DNA of 64,000 bases from Argentina anserina (lineage: Eukaryota > Streptophyta > Magnoliopsida > Rosales > Rosaceae), in contig NC_065874.1 in assembly GCF_933775445.1 (NCBI RefSeq), positions 29,892,501 to 29,956,500 of the forward strand, written 5' to 3'. Each line of letters starts with the position of its first letter. The stretch's first letter is position 1. A model generated the notes under the pieces. It saw only the letters and a list, made by a program, of their open reading frames with translations. It made no database searches and was not told where the DNA came from. Made by a program: the position numbers and the translations under genes. Of the stretch, positions 36,075 through 50,010 are shown piece after piece.

Positions 36075-37514
36075 TTGAAATCTGAGGCAATTATAGTGCT
36101 GCAATACGTTCTAAAACCAGGAGAAATGGAGACATATCAAGCCCTTGAAGCTAGTATGATTCTGATTTGTTTTCTTAACAATTTAAAGATTAAAGTTGTT
36201 TATTTAATGCCTTGAAGCTTATATGTATTTACATTCTTCATTCTTCACATTATTGTGTTTTTTTCTTGGTGTAGAACATATAAAAAAGGCTCTTAACAAG
36301 GCAGCTACTCCAACTAGTGCTAATGGTGCATCTACATCCTCACCAAGTGTGAAAACTACCAAAAGTTCGGAGGCTCTAGCTTCAGCCCCTACAACTACCA
36401 ACAACAGAAAGAAAATGCAAAAAAGAAATTAAATGCGGAGAATCAAAAGCATTTGAGAGTGTATGAATTGAAGATGTTATATATGATTAGCATTGTTCTT
36501 TGTTTTAAATTTTTGAGTTTTCATTGATCATAATCTCATATTAGCAAAGTGTTTATGTTTTCTTTAAATTTTGGTTATGAATTTATGACTGATTGCAAGG
36601 TGATCTAGCAAAGTTTTGAACCATAATTTATTTTTGTTTAAATAGGAAAAGTAGATGTGGGACTTAGCTAAATGTTGCTAAGTTACTATCTTAACATAAA
36701 AGCTTATTACAGATTTGTCAAGTTCCCTATTTTTAGCAAGTCTTGACATGGAGATATGCACATATGTAACTAACCTCAAGTACATGCTTAACAATTTCTT
36801 GAGATTATGTTTCGTTGCATTATAATGATTATATAAGTAAAATTTAAAATTGTAAACATAATGCACTGTTGCTAAATTGCTATGCAGTAAAGGAGTTGAC
36901 TTGGTGGCTACATAACTTTCATTCATGGAGGCTAGAGAGTGCCAAAGTGGTCCACATAACTTGATTTCAATTTACAAGCTTATTTTTAATTTTATGTTAT
37001 ATATTGCAACTTTGTTTTGTTGGTCTATAATTTGCTATGCTTTCTTGACTATTTTATGAGTTTAGTACTATGGTTTGTAATTTGGTGAGCCTCCTTAGTT
37101 TACTCAATGAGACTCAGTTCAGTATTTTATGAAGAAAACTTAAATGTTGATTGAATGATTGTAATCATGAAGCATATTACATTGGATAGTAGCACTATTA
37201 TTTTATTTACTTTGTTACAAGTCTTCCACAATTGCATATTGTCAATATCATAAAAAAATATTAATGTTTAATTGTTTATACATAGTTTCAACTACATGTT
37301 TTGCAGGAATCGTTCGAAACCAAATGGAACTGTTTTGGAATTGAAACCATAACGAAACTATTTTAAAACCGAACTGTAACAAAACCGTTTGATTCGATCC
37401 CTAACGGTTCCTAGTTAAAAAACACAAAAACTGAACCGTTTATATAACACGATTTGATTTACGGTTCCAGTTATTTTTCGCGATTTTGGAATGGTATGTA
37501 GCTCTAGTTGGTAT

Positions 37515-38631
37515 TAAAGTTAATAAGTCTATTATCGAGAAGTGGAAAGGTCAGCAAAAAGAAAGGTGGAAGAAACCAACGATAACATCACTAACATAAT
37601 GTTGAATAACAGGACAGGGCCACTCCTTCCTCTGAGGAACATTATAATTTAATAAATCAAATGTGAATTGTCTGCCAAAAAGAATATGAAGAGCAACTCA
37701 ATTTTTGTTCTTCTTCTTTCCAGGAAAATGAAAAGAAAGATTAGTTACACGTACGAGCTTTAAATAGATCAATAAACTTGTATGAGGTGGCGTTCACTAT
37801 ATGCTAATTCCATGCAAACTACGATAAGGGAAATTACAAGAGAAAGAGCAAAAGCAACACTATGTTCTATCAACACAGCAATATATAATTTCATAAAACT
37901 TTGCTCTAATTAAATTTCACAAAGAAATTGGGCAAAAGTACATATATATAGTGCCTACATCCAAATTAAAAGGGTTTGAGGAGATCAAAAGGCATGAGTT
38001 TGAAGACAGAGAAGAGGAAGGTACACGTTTTCGGAGATTCTTATAGAGTTTGTCCAGTTCGAGTGGCTGGGTCTTGATATCGTACATGTCCTCTCGACTG
38101 GAACACCTCCGTCGCTTGTCCTCCAAGCAAATGCAAACGCAAATGCAAAAGGGGGACCATAAAGTTAAATTTCAGTTGGCCGGAGGGAAGAACTTTCTCC
38201 ACTTATATAATAAATAGAGAAATTATTATATATACTCGTTACATATCCCACGTGACATACCCAGTTAATGTTATTGGTTCATTTTTTACTGTGATTATTT
38301 CTGATTAGTTCATATATGTAAATAATTTTTTGCAATTTTCACCGCGTGCATGTTAATTATACCATGACATAATATGATTGGCTGTGTACACCACATGACA
38401 GTTCCACGTGGTGTGGCGGGTACACAGAATAATTACTCAAATAAATATATGAATCATCTAAATATTCGACCTCTGATTCCTCCGATGTAACAACTTGCAA
38501 CCATTTAAAGCAGACTTAGACCATGTGTAGCTGAAGAATTAGAGGAACACCACCGCATGTGCAGATGGCTTCTTTCCTTTTCTAGTTGGATGTCGATCCC
38601 GTAACTGGCTGGAATCACATATTTCACATAT
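37515..38631. other. Intergenic, no gene seen
   Basis: AT-rich sequence. A 69-codon minus-strand frame at 37917-38126 has no ATG start and no recognised motif. Confidence 0.4.
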
Positions 38632-40052
38632 GAAAAAAATTCACCATAGTACCTGAATTCTAATGGCAAGGCCAATGTGGTACCTAGACTTATAAAATTA
38701 ACATTGTGATACCAAACTCATTATTTGCTATCAATGAAGAGACGAATGCCATTTTTCGGTATATACTCATGTGCGCGGCATGTGCCCATTTAAAAAAAGA
38801 TATAAATGATTTTTCTATCTTTCAGGTTTTAACCACAGAAAGCTCTTTTTCTTCTTCTTCTTCTTCTTTGCTTTGCAGTACTCCTGGCGAAGGCTGCAAC
38901 AAAAACTGACCTCCAAACACCCAATAAGAGATTCACCTCCCGTTTGGATCTCAAATCCTCATCCCCTTCTCTCCCTGCTACTCCGGTTTCTGCCACTCCC
39001 TGCCACTAGTTGAAGTTCCGGCAATGAAGAGGAGGAAATCTCTCGGACCCCACAATTCGACACCGCAAAAACCAATTGAAGATGCCAAGACCTCCAAATA
39101 TGTTCATAAAGGCATGAATCAAAGAAGTCCAAGCACGAGAAGGAGCACTATAAAGTTCTCACTGGTCTCGCCGGAGCTGTTGGTCGAGGGTCTATTCGCT
39201 GTGGCAATGGGCGCGGAGGTGGAACTTAGCGGACTAGTACTTACACTGGTCGTGGCCATTGCAGGCGTCACAATCACATGAGAAGCACATGCTCATGGCG
39301 CAGTCATTGGTCAAAGGGATGAGGCCGAGGCGGTGGGCGATGAACTCGTCATTGAGGACGAAGGATTTGATTTTGATCTCGACAAGGTCGATCACAACGT
39401 TGGGGACCTTGGTGATCATGACACGGCGGAGCACGTTGGTGGCGGTGTCGCGGAGCTCTCGAACTCGAGATAGTCATGCCTCATTGAGATAGTCACGTCG
39501 GATTTTGACTCGTGGGAATCTATGGTCTGATTTCCCTTCCATCTCTCCTCTCTCTCAGACTCTCTACTTTGTCTCACAAAGATGGGTTTTGGTGAAAGAG
39601 AGTGATATACAGGAAAAAGGTTTTGGCGTTTGTGGCTTATATCTTGTGTTTTTGCGGTAGGGGCCGACGCGACATGAGCTGGTGTGGCTGTAGCAAATTC
39701 GGCGGCAACCGAAGAAGGAGATGGTGACGACATAGAAATCTGGGAATTTGGTTCGGCTTGATTTGGTGGTGTATAATAGTGAAGGATCGAGAGGGGGGGA
39801 AGCAGCAGCAGTAAGAAGCGTCTAAGCAGCCCAAAAATGAACATAAGGTTATTTTGGTATTTTTGTCCTTTTTAAAATGGGCACGTGCCACACACATGAG
39901 AAAACTGACAGCTCCTGCTGGAAAATGGCCTATGGCTCCTCGTTGATAGCAAATACTAAGTTTGGGTACCACAATGGTAGTTTTGTAAGTCTGGTACCAC
40001 ATTGACTTTATCGCCAGCACCAGAGTTCAGGTATTGATAGTGAATATTTTTC
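38632..40052. mobile_element. Mutator-like element with long TIRs (Pack-MULE)
   Basis: The two ends are inverted copies of each other for roughly 190 bases (about 38632-38825 and 39855-40052), sharing text such as AATGTGGTACC, TTGCTATCAA and GTGCCCATTT. Long TIRs are the hallmark of MULEs. No clean nine-base duplication was found; TTCACATAT and TTCTTATGT agree at six of nine. The interior holds a captured host gene fragment and no transposase. Confidence 0.75.
39234..39480 (-). pseudogene. Captured exon of RNA polymerase subunit RPB3
   Basis: The minus strand encodes text typical of the N-terminal part of the third-largest subunit of RNA polymerase II (or its IV/V relatives): [32 protein letters not shown] and the zinc-site start [10 protein letters not shown]. 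Upstream coding (DYLEFE, then LRDTATN in the next frame) is joined by a frameshift near 39435. The exon seems to end in a GTAAGT donor at about 39238, so intron sequence was captured too and the source was genomic DNA. It is a fragment inside a MULE, not a working gene. Confidence 0.82.
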
Positions 40053-41402
40053 TTCTTATGTATATGCATTGTAGAATTTTCCGTTTTGTATAAGGTCAAT
40101 GGTGGAGCCATATTGGAGCCTACTGGCTCCTGTGCCCCAGTAATGCTTCATATAATTTATAGTTAGCAAATGTTTATGTTTGTCAATTTGTTTTGGTGGT
40201 TTGGAGTTTTCCTAGCTTATTTTAGGTGCTCAGTTCGACACCTAGCTTTAGCGTTTTTTGGTTTTGCACAATTAACAATACGTGGCATATATAACTGTAT
40301 ATTATACTTCCCTTTAGCTTTAGAACCTTTAAAAATGATTTGATCTAGACTAATTTTTTTAAGGACGGATCTCAACTTTATATATCAAGTCTAGCGGTGA
40401 TAGAGTACTAATTGTGAACCGAATGAAGTGTTTAAGACCCCATATATAGTTACTAGTATATTTGCACTAGTTTTTCTATATATATAGAACTAAATAATTA
40501 AATTATATAAAAAATATTGTATCTTCAGTTTTTTTTATTTTTTATTTCTAAATAATGTGATTCATATGAAATCCTACTTGTACTCGATATGGCCGCAATA
40601 CATATATATTACATAAAAAAATTTATAACCGTAGATCAGTGAACCAAAATTCATGGCAACGCCACTGTATAAGGTTATCATATATTCTACATATTTGTTA
40701 TGTAACTTCATTTTGTTTGAAGGGGTGTACGTGTTATATACAACTCCTTACCTCCTTGATCATTTGGAAAAATTAAATATCTGAAGGTGTAGCTAGCTAG
40801 TTACTAGCTGATCAACTCAAACAAGGATCTCCAAATTTTCATATATATTAAGGTCTCAATAGAAAAACTAACGAATTAATCCATTGCGATTGCCGCTCAA
40901 TGTCATGACATCGATATCACGAAAACATGTCCATAAACCTGTCAACATGTACGTATTTGTCAGCAAAACAATGAAATAAATTCATGATAATCTCTCAAAA
41001 TAGCATCCTTTCAACAATAAAAAAGATGATGAGTTCCAATCCGATCTGATTCATGATCAGGGATGGACCGACCCGTAATAATTAAGTACGTAGACGTTCC
41101 ACCGAACAAGCCACAAGAGGCCAATATATCTTCCAACTAGAATTCAAATACATGAAACTACAAGTAAGACTGTTAGAGTGAGTTCCAGATCTTCAAAACC
41201 AGTGGCTAAGAATGAGTTTCAAATCTTCAAAAACAGTTCTATCCGGCTTGTTTTGTATCTAGCTTATTCATCTCTGTTTGCTTACCTAGTATTACTACAA
41301 ATGGAAATGCTCTGCTTCTAAAATCTCAAGGGAATCCCAAACACTAGTGCATTAAGCCATCTTTCATCTTTGTGTGATATCTGAGATTGAAGAAAAACAG
41401 AG
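40053..41402. other. Intergenic, upstream of first glycosyltransferase
   Basis: AT-rich, no gene seen. The last 40 bases (to 41402) are a plausible short leader, CTGAGATTGAAGAAAAACAG, before the ATG. Confidence 0.45.
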
Positions 41403-42862
41403 ATGAATAAGCTGGTTCTAGTTCCATGTCCATACCAAGGCCACATAAACCCAATGCTTCAGTTAGGTACGTTTCTTCACTCCAAGGGGTTTTCCATTAC
41501 CATAGTTCACACCCAATTCAACTCTCCCAGCTCTTCCAACCACCCTGAGTTCACCTTCATCCCTATTCCTGATGGTCTAACGGCTCCTATAGTCTCATCT
41601 GGGAATATTATAGCTATTCTGCAGACTATCAATGCCTCTTGCGAAGCAAGTTTCGAACATTGTTTGACCACTCAGATAATGAAACAAGATCCGGAGAAGA
41701 AAATCGCCTGCATCATTTACGACGAATTCATGTACTTTCCTGCAGCAGCTGCTACTCATCTAAACATCCGGACCTTCATCCTCCGTACTACCGCTACGGC
41801 CAATTTTCTTGCTCGTAGCACTGTCATAGAACTTCACTCTAAAGGCCTCATTCCCTTCCCAGGTATGTGTCATACTTGAGTTCCAAGTCATATATGGAAG
41901 TGATATTGCTAGCTAGATCATTTATGCAAACTAAGATGCTTAAGCTTTGTGGTAGAGTTCATGTACACTTCACTTTCTATATCACAGAGTCTGTGTCATC
42001 GGACCCGGTGCCCCAACTTCATCCCATCAGATTCAAGGATCTGCCAATCTCACCCTGGGATACAATAGAGAAGTTTCTGGAACTAATAGTTAGCTCACAT
42101 GATGTTAGGAGATCTTCGGCCATCCTCTGTAATACCACAGTCTGCCTTGACCAATCATCACTAGCACGGGTCCAACAACATTGCCGAGTACCGATCTTCT
42201 GTATAGGCCCTCTTCACAAAATCACAACAGCTGCCTCTAGTAGTTTACTTGAAGAGGACGCGAGTTGCATCGAGTGGCTTGACAAGCAAGCACCCAAGTC
42301 AGTTATCTATGTCAGTTTGGGGAGTGTCGCATGCATTGGTGAGAAAGAACTTGCAGAAATGGCTTGGGGATTAGCTAACAGCAAGCACCCTTTCTTGTGG
42401 GTGATCAGACCTGGCTCCATTACGGGCTCAGATTGGATAGAGCTACTGCCTCGAGAGTTTAGAGAGGCTATTGGAGAAAGAAGTTTCATAGTGAAATGGG
42501 CACCCCAAAGGGAAGTTTTGGCTCATGGTGCTGTTGGCGCGTTTTGGACCCATTGTGGCTGGAATTCAACACTTGAAAGCATATCCGAAGGGGTTCCGAT
42601 GATTTGCAAACCGTGTTTTAGTGATCAGAAGGTGCATACAAGGCATGTTAGCCAAGTGTGGAAACTAGGTTTAGAATTGGGGGACGAGTTTGAGAGGGGA
42701 GAGATCGAGAGAGCTGTCAGGAAAATTCTGGAAAATAGTGATGGGGAGGAAATCAGGGTGAGGGCCAAAGATATGAAGGAGAAAATAGACGTTTCTATGA
42801 GCAAGGGTGGATCTACCTACAATTTCTTGAATGAACTTGTTGAACTCATTATGGGATTCTAA
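41403..42862 (+). CDS. UDP-glycosyltransferase, UGT76-like (gene 1)
   Basis: Family 1 glycosyltransferase that moves a sugar, usually glucose from UDP-glucose, to small molecules in the cytosol. Exons 41403-41862 and 41988-42862, with one GT-AG intron (41863-41987) splitting a codon; 444 residues, normal length. The N-terminal LVPCPYQGHINPM holds the catalytic His14, and ACIIYDEF the activating Asp. The 44-residue PSPG box spans about 324-367 (starts WAPQREVL, contains HCGWNSTLES, ends FSDQ). The last Gln favours glucose as donor. The acceptor cannot be told. Sequence style and the single intron fit the UGT76 group. A partner gene lies at 50011. Confidence 0.9.
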
Positions 42863-44651
<1,789 letters not shown>

Positions 44652-44876
44652 CTATGTTGCAACTTGCAACACAAACATTACTCTCTTCCTCTGTTGCATC
44701 ACCTATTCATCAGAGGTAAATGGAAAAACGACGACATCGTGCTGCTTTCTGTGCCTAATCAATGGCACACAACCAAAATAACCCACTCTTATAAAAGAAG
44801 AAAACTCTTAGGTCATCTCTAATAAGAGGGCTATACTGGGGGATTCGTTTATGGTGCAGCGCTGCATACCATACTT

Positions 44877-46012
44877 GCAGGACTTATGGCACAAAAATTG
44901 TCTCATTATCCTAGTATTGACAACGATGAGTTATACTTTCTCGTTATGGACATAATTGCTTTCCATACTTAATCAATAGTAGTGTCCATGAAAACTGATT
45001 TGCAGCATATGATAGTGGTCATATAATAGATTGCGACGCTCGAGAGAACGTAGTATAATCGGTTGCAAGAACTCATACCCATATATGTTCATATGAAAGC
45101 TAATTTTTGATTCTCGATTCCGTCTAAGTATAAATGATGAAGAGATTCAATGAGCTATACATTCATACATGTTAGTGTTGTTGGGACGCTATTTATTTCA
45201 TTATGACGTGATTAACTATACACCTATGCATCGTCATTGGACTTGCATTGGTCCTTTGACATGGGTTTAGTTCTACACTTAGTGAACCAACACAAATTCT
45301 ATCCACACCAACGCCGCCAACAGCTCCAACAATATCAACGTACGCCTTGGTGTAGCAGTCGACACTGGTAGCATAGAGGATGCATACGGTTCTGTCTCAG
45401 ACCAAAATCAGTCATTCATTGGTCCATCCCTCATTCCTTTGTGAAAGACACATTGAATGTGACAAATCAGAATCTGTCCAGTTTCATAGGTCAATTTCAA
45501 TAAAACCTATAGGACACCTCGCTCACTAAGTGTAGAACTAAACCCATGGCAGAAAAGCAATGCAAGTCCAATGACGATGCATAGGCGCATAGGTAATCAC
45601 GTCATAATGAAAGCAATAGTGTCCCAACAACACTTACATATATGAATCTATAGCTCATTGAATCTCTTCATCATCTATACTTAGACGGAATAGAGAATCA
45701 AGAATTAGCTTTCATATGAACACATTGGTATGAGTTCTTCCAACCGATTGTACTACGTTCTCTCGAACGTCGCAATCTGATTACATAAGCTCTCCGTGGT
45801 CTGGAGGCATTTAAAGTCCCTCGGGCACTCTCATATCTGTGTCAAGATCCCTTTACAGATATTTTATGACCACTATCATATGCTGCAAATCAGTTTTCAT
45901 GGACACTAATACTGATCAAGTAGCGGAAAGCAATTATGTCCATAACGAGAGAATGTAACTCATCGTAGTCAATAATAGGATAATGAGACAATCTTTGCGC
46001 CATAAGTCCTGC
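44877..46012. repeat. Large inverted repeat of copia pol sequence
   Basis: The left arm (44877-45285, 409 bases) is the reverse complement of the right arm (45523-46012, 490 bases) with roughly 90% agreement by eye. The left arm lacks about 85 bases present in the right near 45785-45870. The spacer is 237 bases. The outer ends match as GCAGGACTTATGG and CCATAAGTCCTGC. The right arm continues into a minus-strand copia relic and resembles the 16.5 kb region of the first copia element. A transcript would form a long hairpin. Confidence 0.88.
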
Positions 46013-48482
46013 ATATATCGCATGACTTCATCTTTCTCATTACACTTACGAACAACGACCAACATAACAAGTCTAGTTCAGCCTGTATTGATTTCTTCCA
46101 CTTTGGTCAAGTTGCTCATCGTTGATGCTTTACAACGGAATAAGAGCATAAGCAAATACATCATCAATCATGAGAGATCAATCCATTAAACATAGGCGCG
46201 CGCTGTATACGATTAATTCATGAGATTTATATTCTTCTCTAACATCAACAAAAGGAGTCTGTAGCGTCCCACAGAAACTTAGTTGATACACATGTTTAGA
46301 GAATATCTCTTGATGATGGGCAAAATACTTGTGCCTACACACTTCTCTTCTTTCTGGTTTTGATTTCAGAGAATAATGGTCTCCCCCTCATCTAGGTAGG
46401 AGCCAAGACCGAAGCTATGACCCTTACTAGTTCTCTTTGCGTTTGTCGCCCTTGTTTTGTGGTGCAATACCACGGGCGCCGACAACACCACAGCGTACAA
46501 TGGTGCCATCGCCGGCTTCCTTCCCACTGTCAGGGATGGTGCCAACAGTGCTAGGACCAGGTCAGATGAAATTCTCCCATATTCTGAGAGTTCCAACCTA
46601 ACTGGCACATCACAGCATTTATGTGCGATCTCGTCACTTTCGCAATATCGGTAAAGTCATTGAGCATCGAATCTTTGACTTTCTGGAGGTAGATAATGCA
46701 TTGCACATTTGCTTACTTTGAGTAGTGTGGGATCTTAATGAGACATAGTGCCACACCACATCAATTCCTGGCGTTAAAACCGGAATGGGAGCATTCCATA
46801 TCTCCCCCTAATGACGGGAAGTATGTCTCATCAAAGTGACCGTCTGCTAATATCGCAAGATAGAGATCAACAATTGTAGATTGGAAATAGCGGACAAGTG
46901 TTGGTGATTCATAAATCATAACCAACCAGAATACTTAATCGTTTCAAGTAGACCCATTGAGATAACTACAATAGAGGCACATAAACAACTTTAACCAAAT
47001 AGGCCTTTAATGAAAAGAACGTTGGGATTGTATCCAGTAACCATCTGGTACGCACTAAACGCTTGGCAAGTTGTGGGTCTAAAACGAATAAGGGTCACTG
47101 CATGCAACATCATTACATATCCCCATGCAAAAATCGGCAGTTTAGTACCTATAACCAAGTCCGAGCTCTGCTAGATCGTACAGTGAATGAACATGAGAAA
47201 TAATATGTTCAACGACGATCCCAGTTGACATGCAAAACGAAATCATCAAAGTCGTGGGGGTGAACTCTCCAACGGTATCCATTCAAGTAGATTTGAGAGG
47301 ATAGGAAGGGTGGTGAGCCCTTAGGATGATGATCATAACTAAAAACTTTAGCAAATGCAGCGTTTCTTGTGGAAAGCAAAGCGACGTGTGACCAACGCGT
47401 CGATGCTCTTAACCTATACCATAAAAATACCGAAAAATGTCCACATTCGGTTGGATAGGGTCCACTAATGTCACCTTAAATACTTCGTAAGAATGGAATG
47501 TTCTCGGTTGGAGCCTTAGCAAATAAGGACTTCCTTGAAATCTAGCAAAAGAACAAGCTTTGCAAAATGAGCGATGGGCATCCGAGATTACCATGGAGGC
47601 ATTAGAAAACATGGGAGGCATCACAAGCTCCTGTGAATGAGGGGATGCCGCCACCGACGGCCTTAATGCCATAGAGCCGCCTAAATAGGCAGGCTCGGCC
47701 TCACCGTGTGGAGTATGGGTGAGGTGGTCCTCCAATCGATTCGTGAACATGCAAAATAGATGATAATGTGAATTTCAAAGAACTCGAATCATCATATCTT
47801 GTTCAAAATGACCAAAAAATGATCATGTCAAAACCGAGAAGACAGCAAAACTGAATCCATGATTCAAAGAATCTTGAGTTACATAAAGCTACTGCTGTAG
47901 GCAAGCAAAGCTATGTCCACAGGCTAACAAATCTACTGTCTAAGCTTGAAAAAGCTATTGTCAATGAAATCTGACAGATTTATTCCTCTTCATTCTTAAC
48001 ACAAATATCAAGATGAAAATCCATCATTGGCATGTATGGCCTTTAAAACTTAGCAAGACACGAAGATATAGAACACAATATCCGCACGAGATCCGTAAAA
48101 CAACTACCTGCGCCGTAGGACAGTGTGGGTGGTTACGCAATTAACAAGACACTCGATTTGACGGCGGGACATTCTCAAAATGAAGATTAAGAGAGTCAAC
48201 GACGCGGTGAACTTCTCTAGACAATACGCCGTAGGATATTGTAAGAGGGGACATTGAAACAAATGTGCAATCCAATCGAGTGTATCACATGGCAATAGAA
48301 CTACATTCTTCAACGTAAGAGTTGGAAAAACATGGTATTGGAGCAGTTGAATACCAAAAAATTTGGGTGGTAAAAACCATCTAATTGGTGCGAGTGGTCA
48401 CCAAAAACAATAAAATCGTTTGAGCAATGCACCAGTGGTACAATTGTAATATTGTAGATTTCGGTAATACTGGAATCCAAGC
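46000..48482 (-). mobile_element. Second Ty1/copia relic, no LTRs found
   Basis: Minus-strand pol of the same family as 13184-22854. 46366-46608 matches the linker frame, and 47409-47750 carries the zinc-finger-like SFCKACSFAR with integrase-start text. Protein-level order agrees with the first element, but no frame is open for long. The 5' side is cut by a hAT MITE at 48491 and the 3' side passes into the inverted repeat. No LTR or target duplication was seen. Confidence 0.65.
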
Positions 48483-48490
48483 AATGCACC

Positions 48491-49008
48491 AAATGGTCTA
48501 AATAGCGGTTATCGGTATCGTATCGGTTTTGTAAAATAAAGATATATCGAGATATATCGGATTATATCGGATTTCTCGTTTTTGCTAATTTTTAATTAAA
48601 TTTAATATATTTTTAAACATATACATCAAAATATACTTAATAAACTTGAGAAATTAAAACTTATAGAAGTAAATGTACTAAATAATCTTCATAAAAAATA
48701 TTTGTTGTTTTGACAATTAAAATACATAAATAGTATTAATTAATAAAAATAGAGGTGATCATTCATCATAAACTCTCTCGTCATCAAATGATATCGACAA
48801 AACTTCTATTTTCTTTAAATTATTTTTTCAAAACAACGTGGTTTTAAAACAAAATTTTAAAAAGCACTGATATATCGGGTCAAACTCGGTTTGACCCGAT
48901 ATTATCATTTAACTTGATTTTTCGGGTTGACCGATATAATAAACAGATAAGCAACTTATCGTATCGTTTTCTTAATATCGGGGATATATCGAGATTTTTA
49001 GAACATTG
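48491..49008. mobile_element. hAT MITE, 518 bp, ATATCG-rich
   Basis: The left end AAATGGTCTAAAT and the reversed right end CAATGTTCTAAAA are related. Both flanks are AATGCACC (48483-48490 and 49009-49016), a perfect eight-base duplication. The interior is full of ATATCGG and its complement and can fold on itself. No transposase. Inserted next to the copia relic. Confidence 0.85.
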
Positions 49009-49016
49009 AATGCACC

Positions 49017-49921
49017 CTAGATCTTGTTGTCGAGGGATGAAGAGGGTGGTGCTCCAGCGGCGGCGCCAATAGTAGATGAAATGGCCGGAGAAGCGTTGGG
49101 GCTGGAAAGAGGGATTTGTTGTATGATTAATTCCCACCAATATCCCAATGATGTAGATATCTAATTATCTATACATGTACGTATATGAGGTAGACATGTA
49201 TTTATATGAAGTATTCCTAGAGCATGGCTACCCATATTTGCCAAATTTGCTTCCCATATAAAGTCTGTGCACACCTTTGACGTTCAACCAACACAAATTC
49301 TGTTTGCCCCAAAGAAAACGTTTTATTGGCAACTGACAATAGGAGAAACTTCGTGTGATTTAAAAGTTACCACGGTTTCTGTAAAAAATGTAAGAATTGA
49401 TATTTAGGAATATTCTCTTCTGCACCAGAAATAAACTCACATTACTTGTCACTGTTGTTCTAGCTATTTCTCAGGTGTAGATAACAAAAGCAATGACATT
49501 GTGTTGCTTCGTTGCACTCTACACAGAAATAAACAATCACTAGAAAGAAGATCAAGAAAATGATAAGCATAACTTTGTATTTCACTTTTGACTTCCATAT
49601 CCTTTTATTAGTTCATTTTCGTTTACGTATTGAAGCACAAGACGTATTCTATACATTACTTGGTAATCAAGCCAGAAACTAATTCTTGGTCTTAACTCCT
49701 TAGTCGTAAATCTTAATTAATATCAATTTATCTATTGTTAGCTCTCAGCTACGATTTTCCTTCCCCAGACTTTGTCCAAATGTCTCTTCTGATCTTTAGT
49801 CAATATTTAAAAGAAAAGACACTTTCCAGGAAATTCAAATTTTCAACTTTTATATATTAAACAAACAACATATTTTCTCAGATAGCATCGAACTCAAGTC
49901 TAAGTTTCGAGGTAAAGTGTC
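49017..49921. other. Intergenic, upstream of second glycosyltransferase
   Basis: No gene seen. AT-rich apart from a short GC-richer patch near 49050-49110. Confidence 0.45.
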
Positions 49922-49929
49922 TATATAAA
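49922..49929 (+). promoter_or_regulatory. TATA box of second glycosyltransferase gene
   Basis: TATATAAA lies about 85 bases before the ATG at 50011. Confidence 0.6.
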
Positions 49930-50010
49930 CTACATAACAATGCATTTCCAACTCACCTGAGAAACACAATACCTCGTTTCTCTGTTTTGCAGGCCCCTCT
50001 CGGTGCTAGG

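Larger units (their letters stand above)
30737..37506 (+). mobile_element. hAT transposon, once autonomous, split by a solo LTR
   Basis: The left end reads TAGGGATGTTAATC and the reversed right end TAGAGCTACATACC, weak inverted ends of hAT type. Flanks GTTGGTAC (30729-30736) and GTTGGTAT (37507-37514) form an eight-base duplication with one change. Both subterminal zones carry GAACCG/CGGTTC words. A decayed BED-finger/hAT transposase lies inside. Without the 2552-base solo LTR at 30802-33353 the element would be about 4.2 kb, normal for hAT. Confidence 0.88.

Noticed and set aside
37917..38126. A 69-codon minus-strand frame with a charged start.
   Set aside because: It begins at TTG, not ATG, has no recognised motif and no splice context; left as unassigned sequence.
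39024..39281. Plus-strand 85-codon frame within the MULE as a gene.
   Set aside because: Its end overlaps the captured RPB3 exon on the other strand and no family was recognised; kept only as possible captured sequence.
49987..50010. Upstream extension of the second glycosyltransferase frame.
   Set aside because: It starts at TTG and adds residues that relatives lack; ATG at 50011 gives the normal N-terminus.
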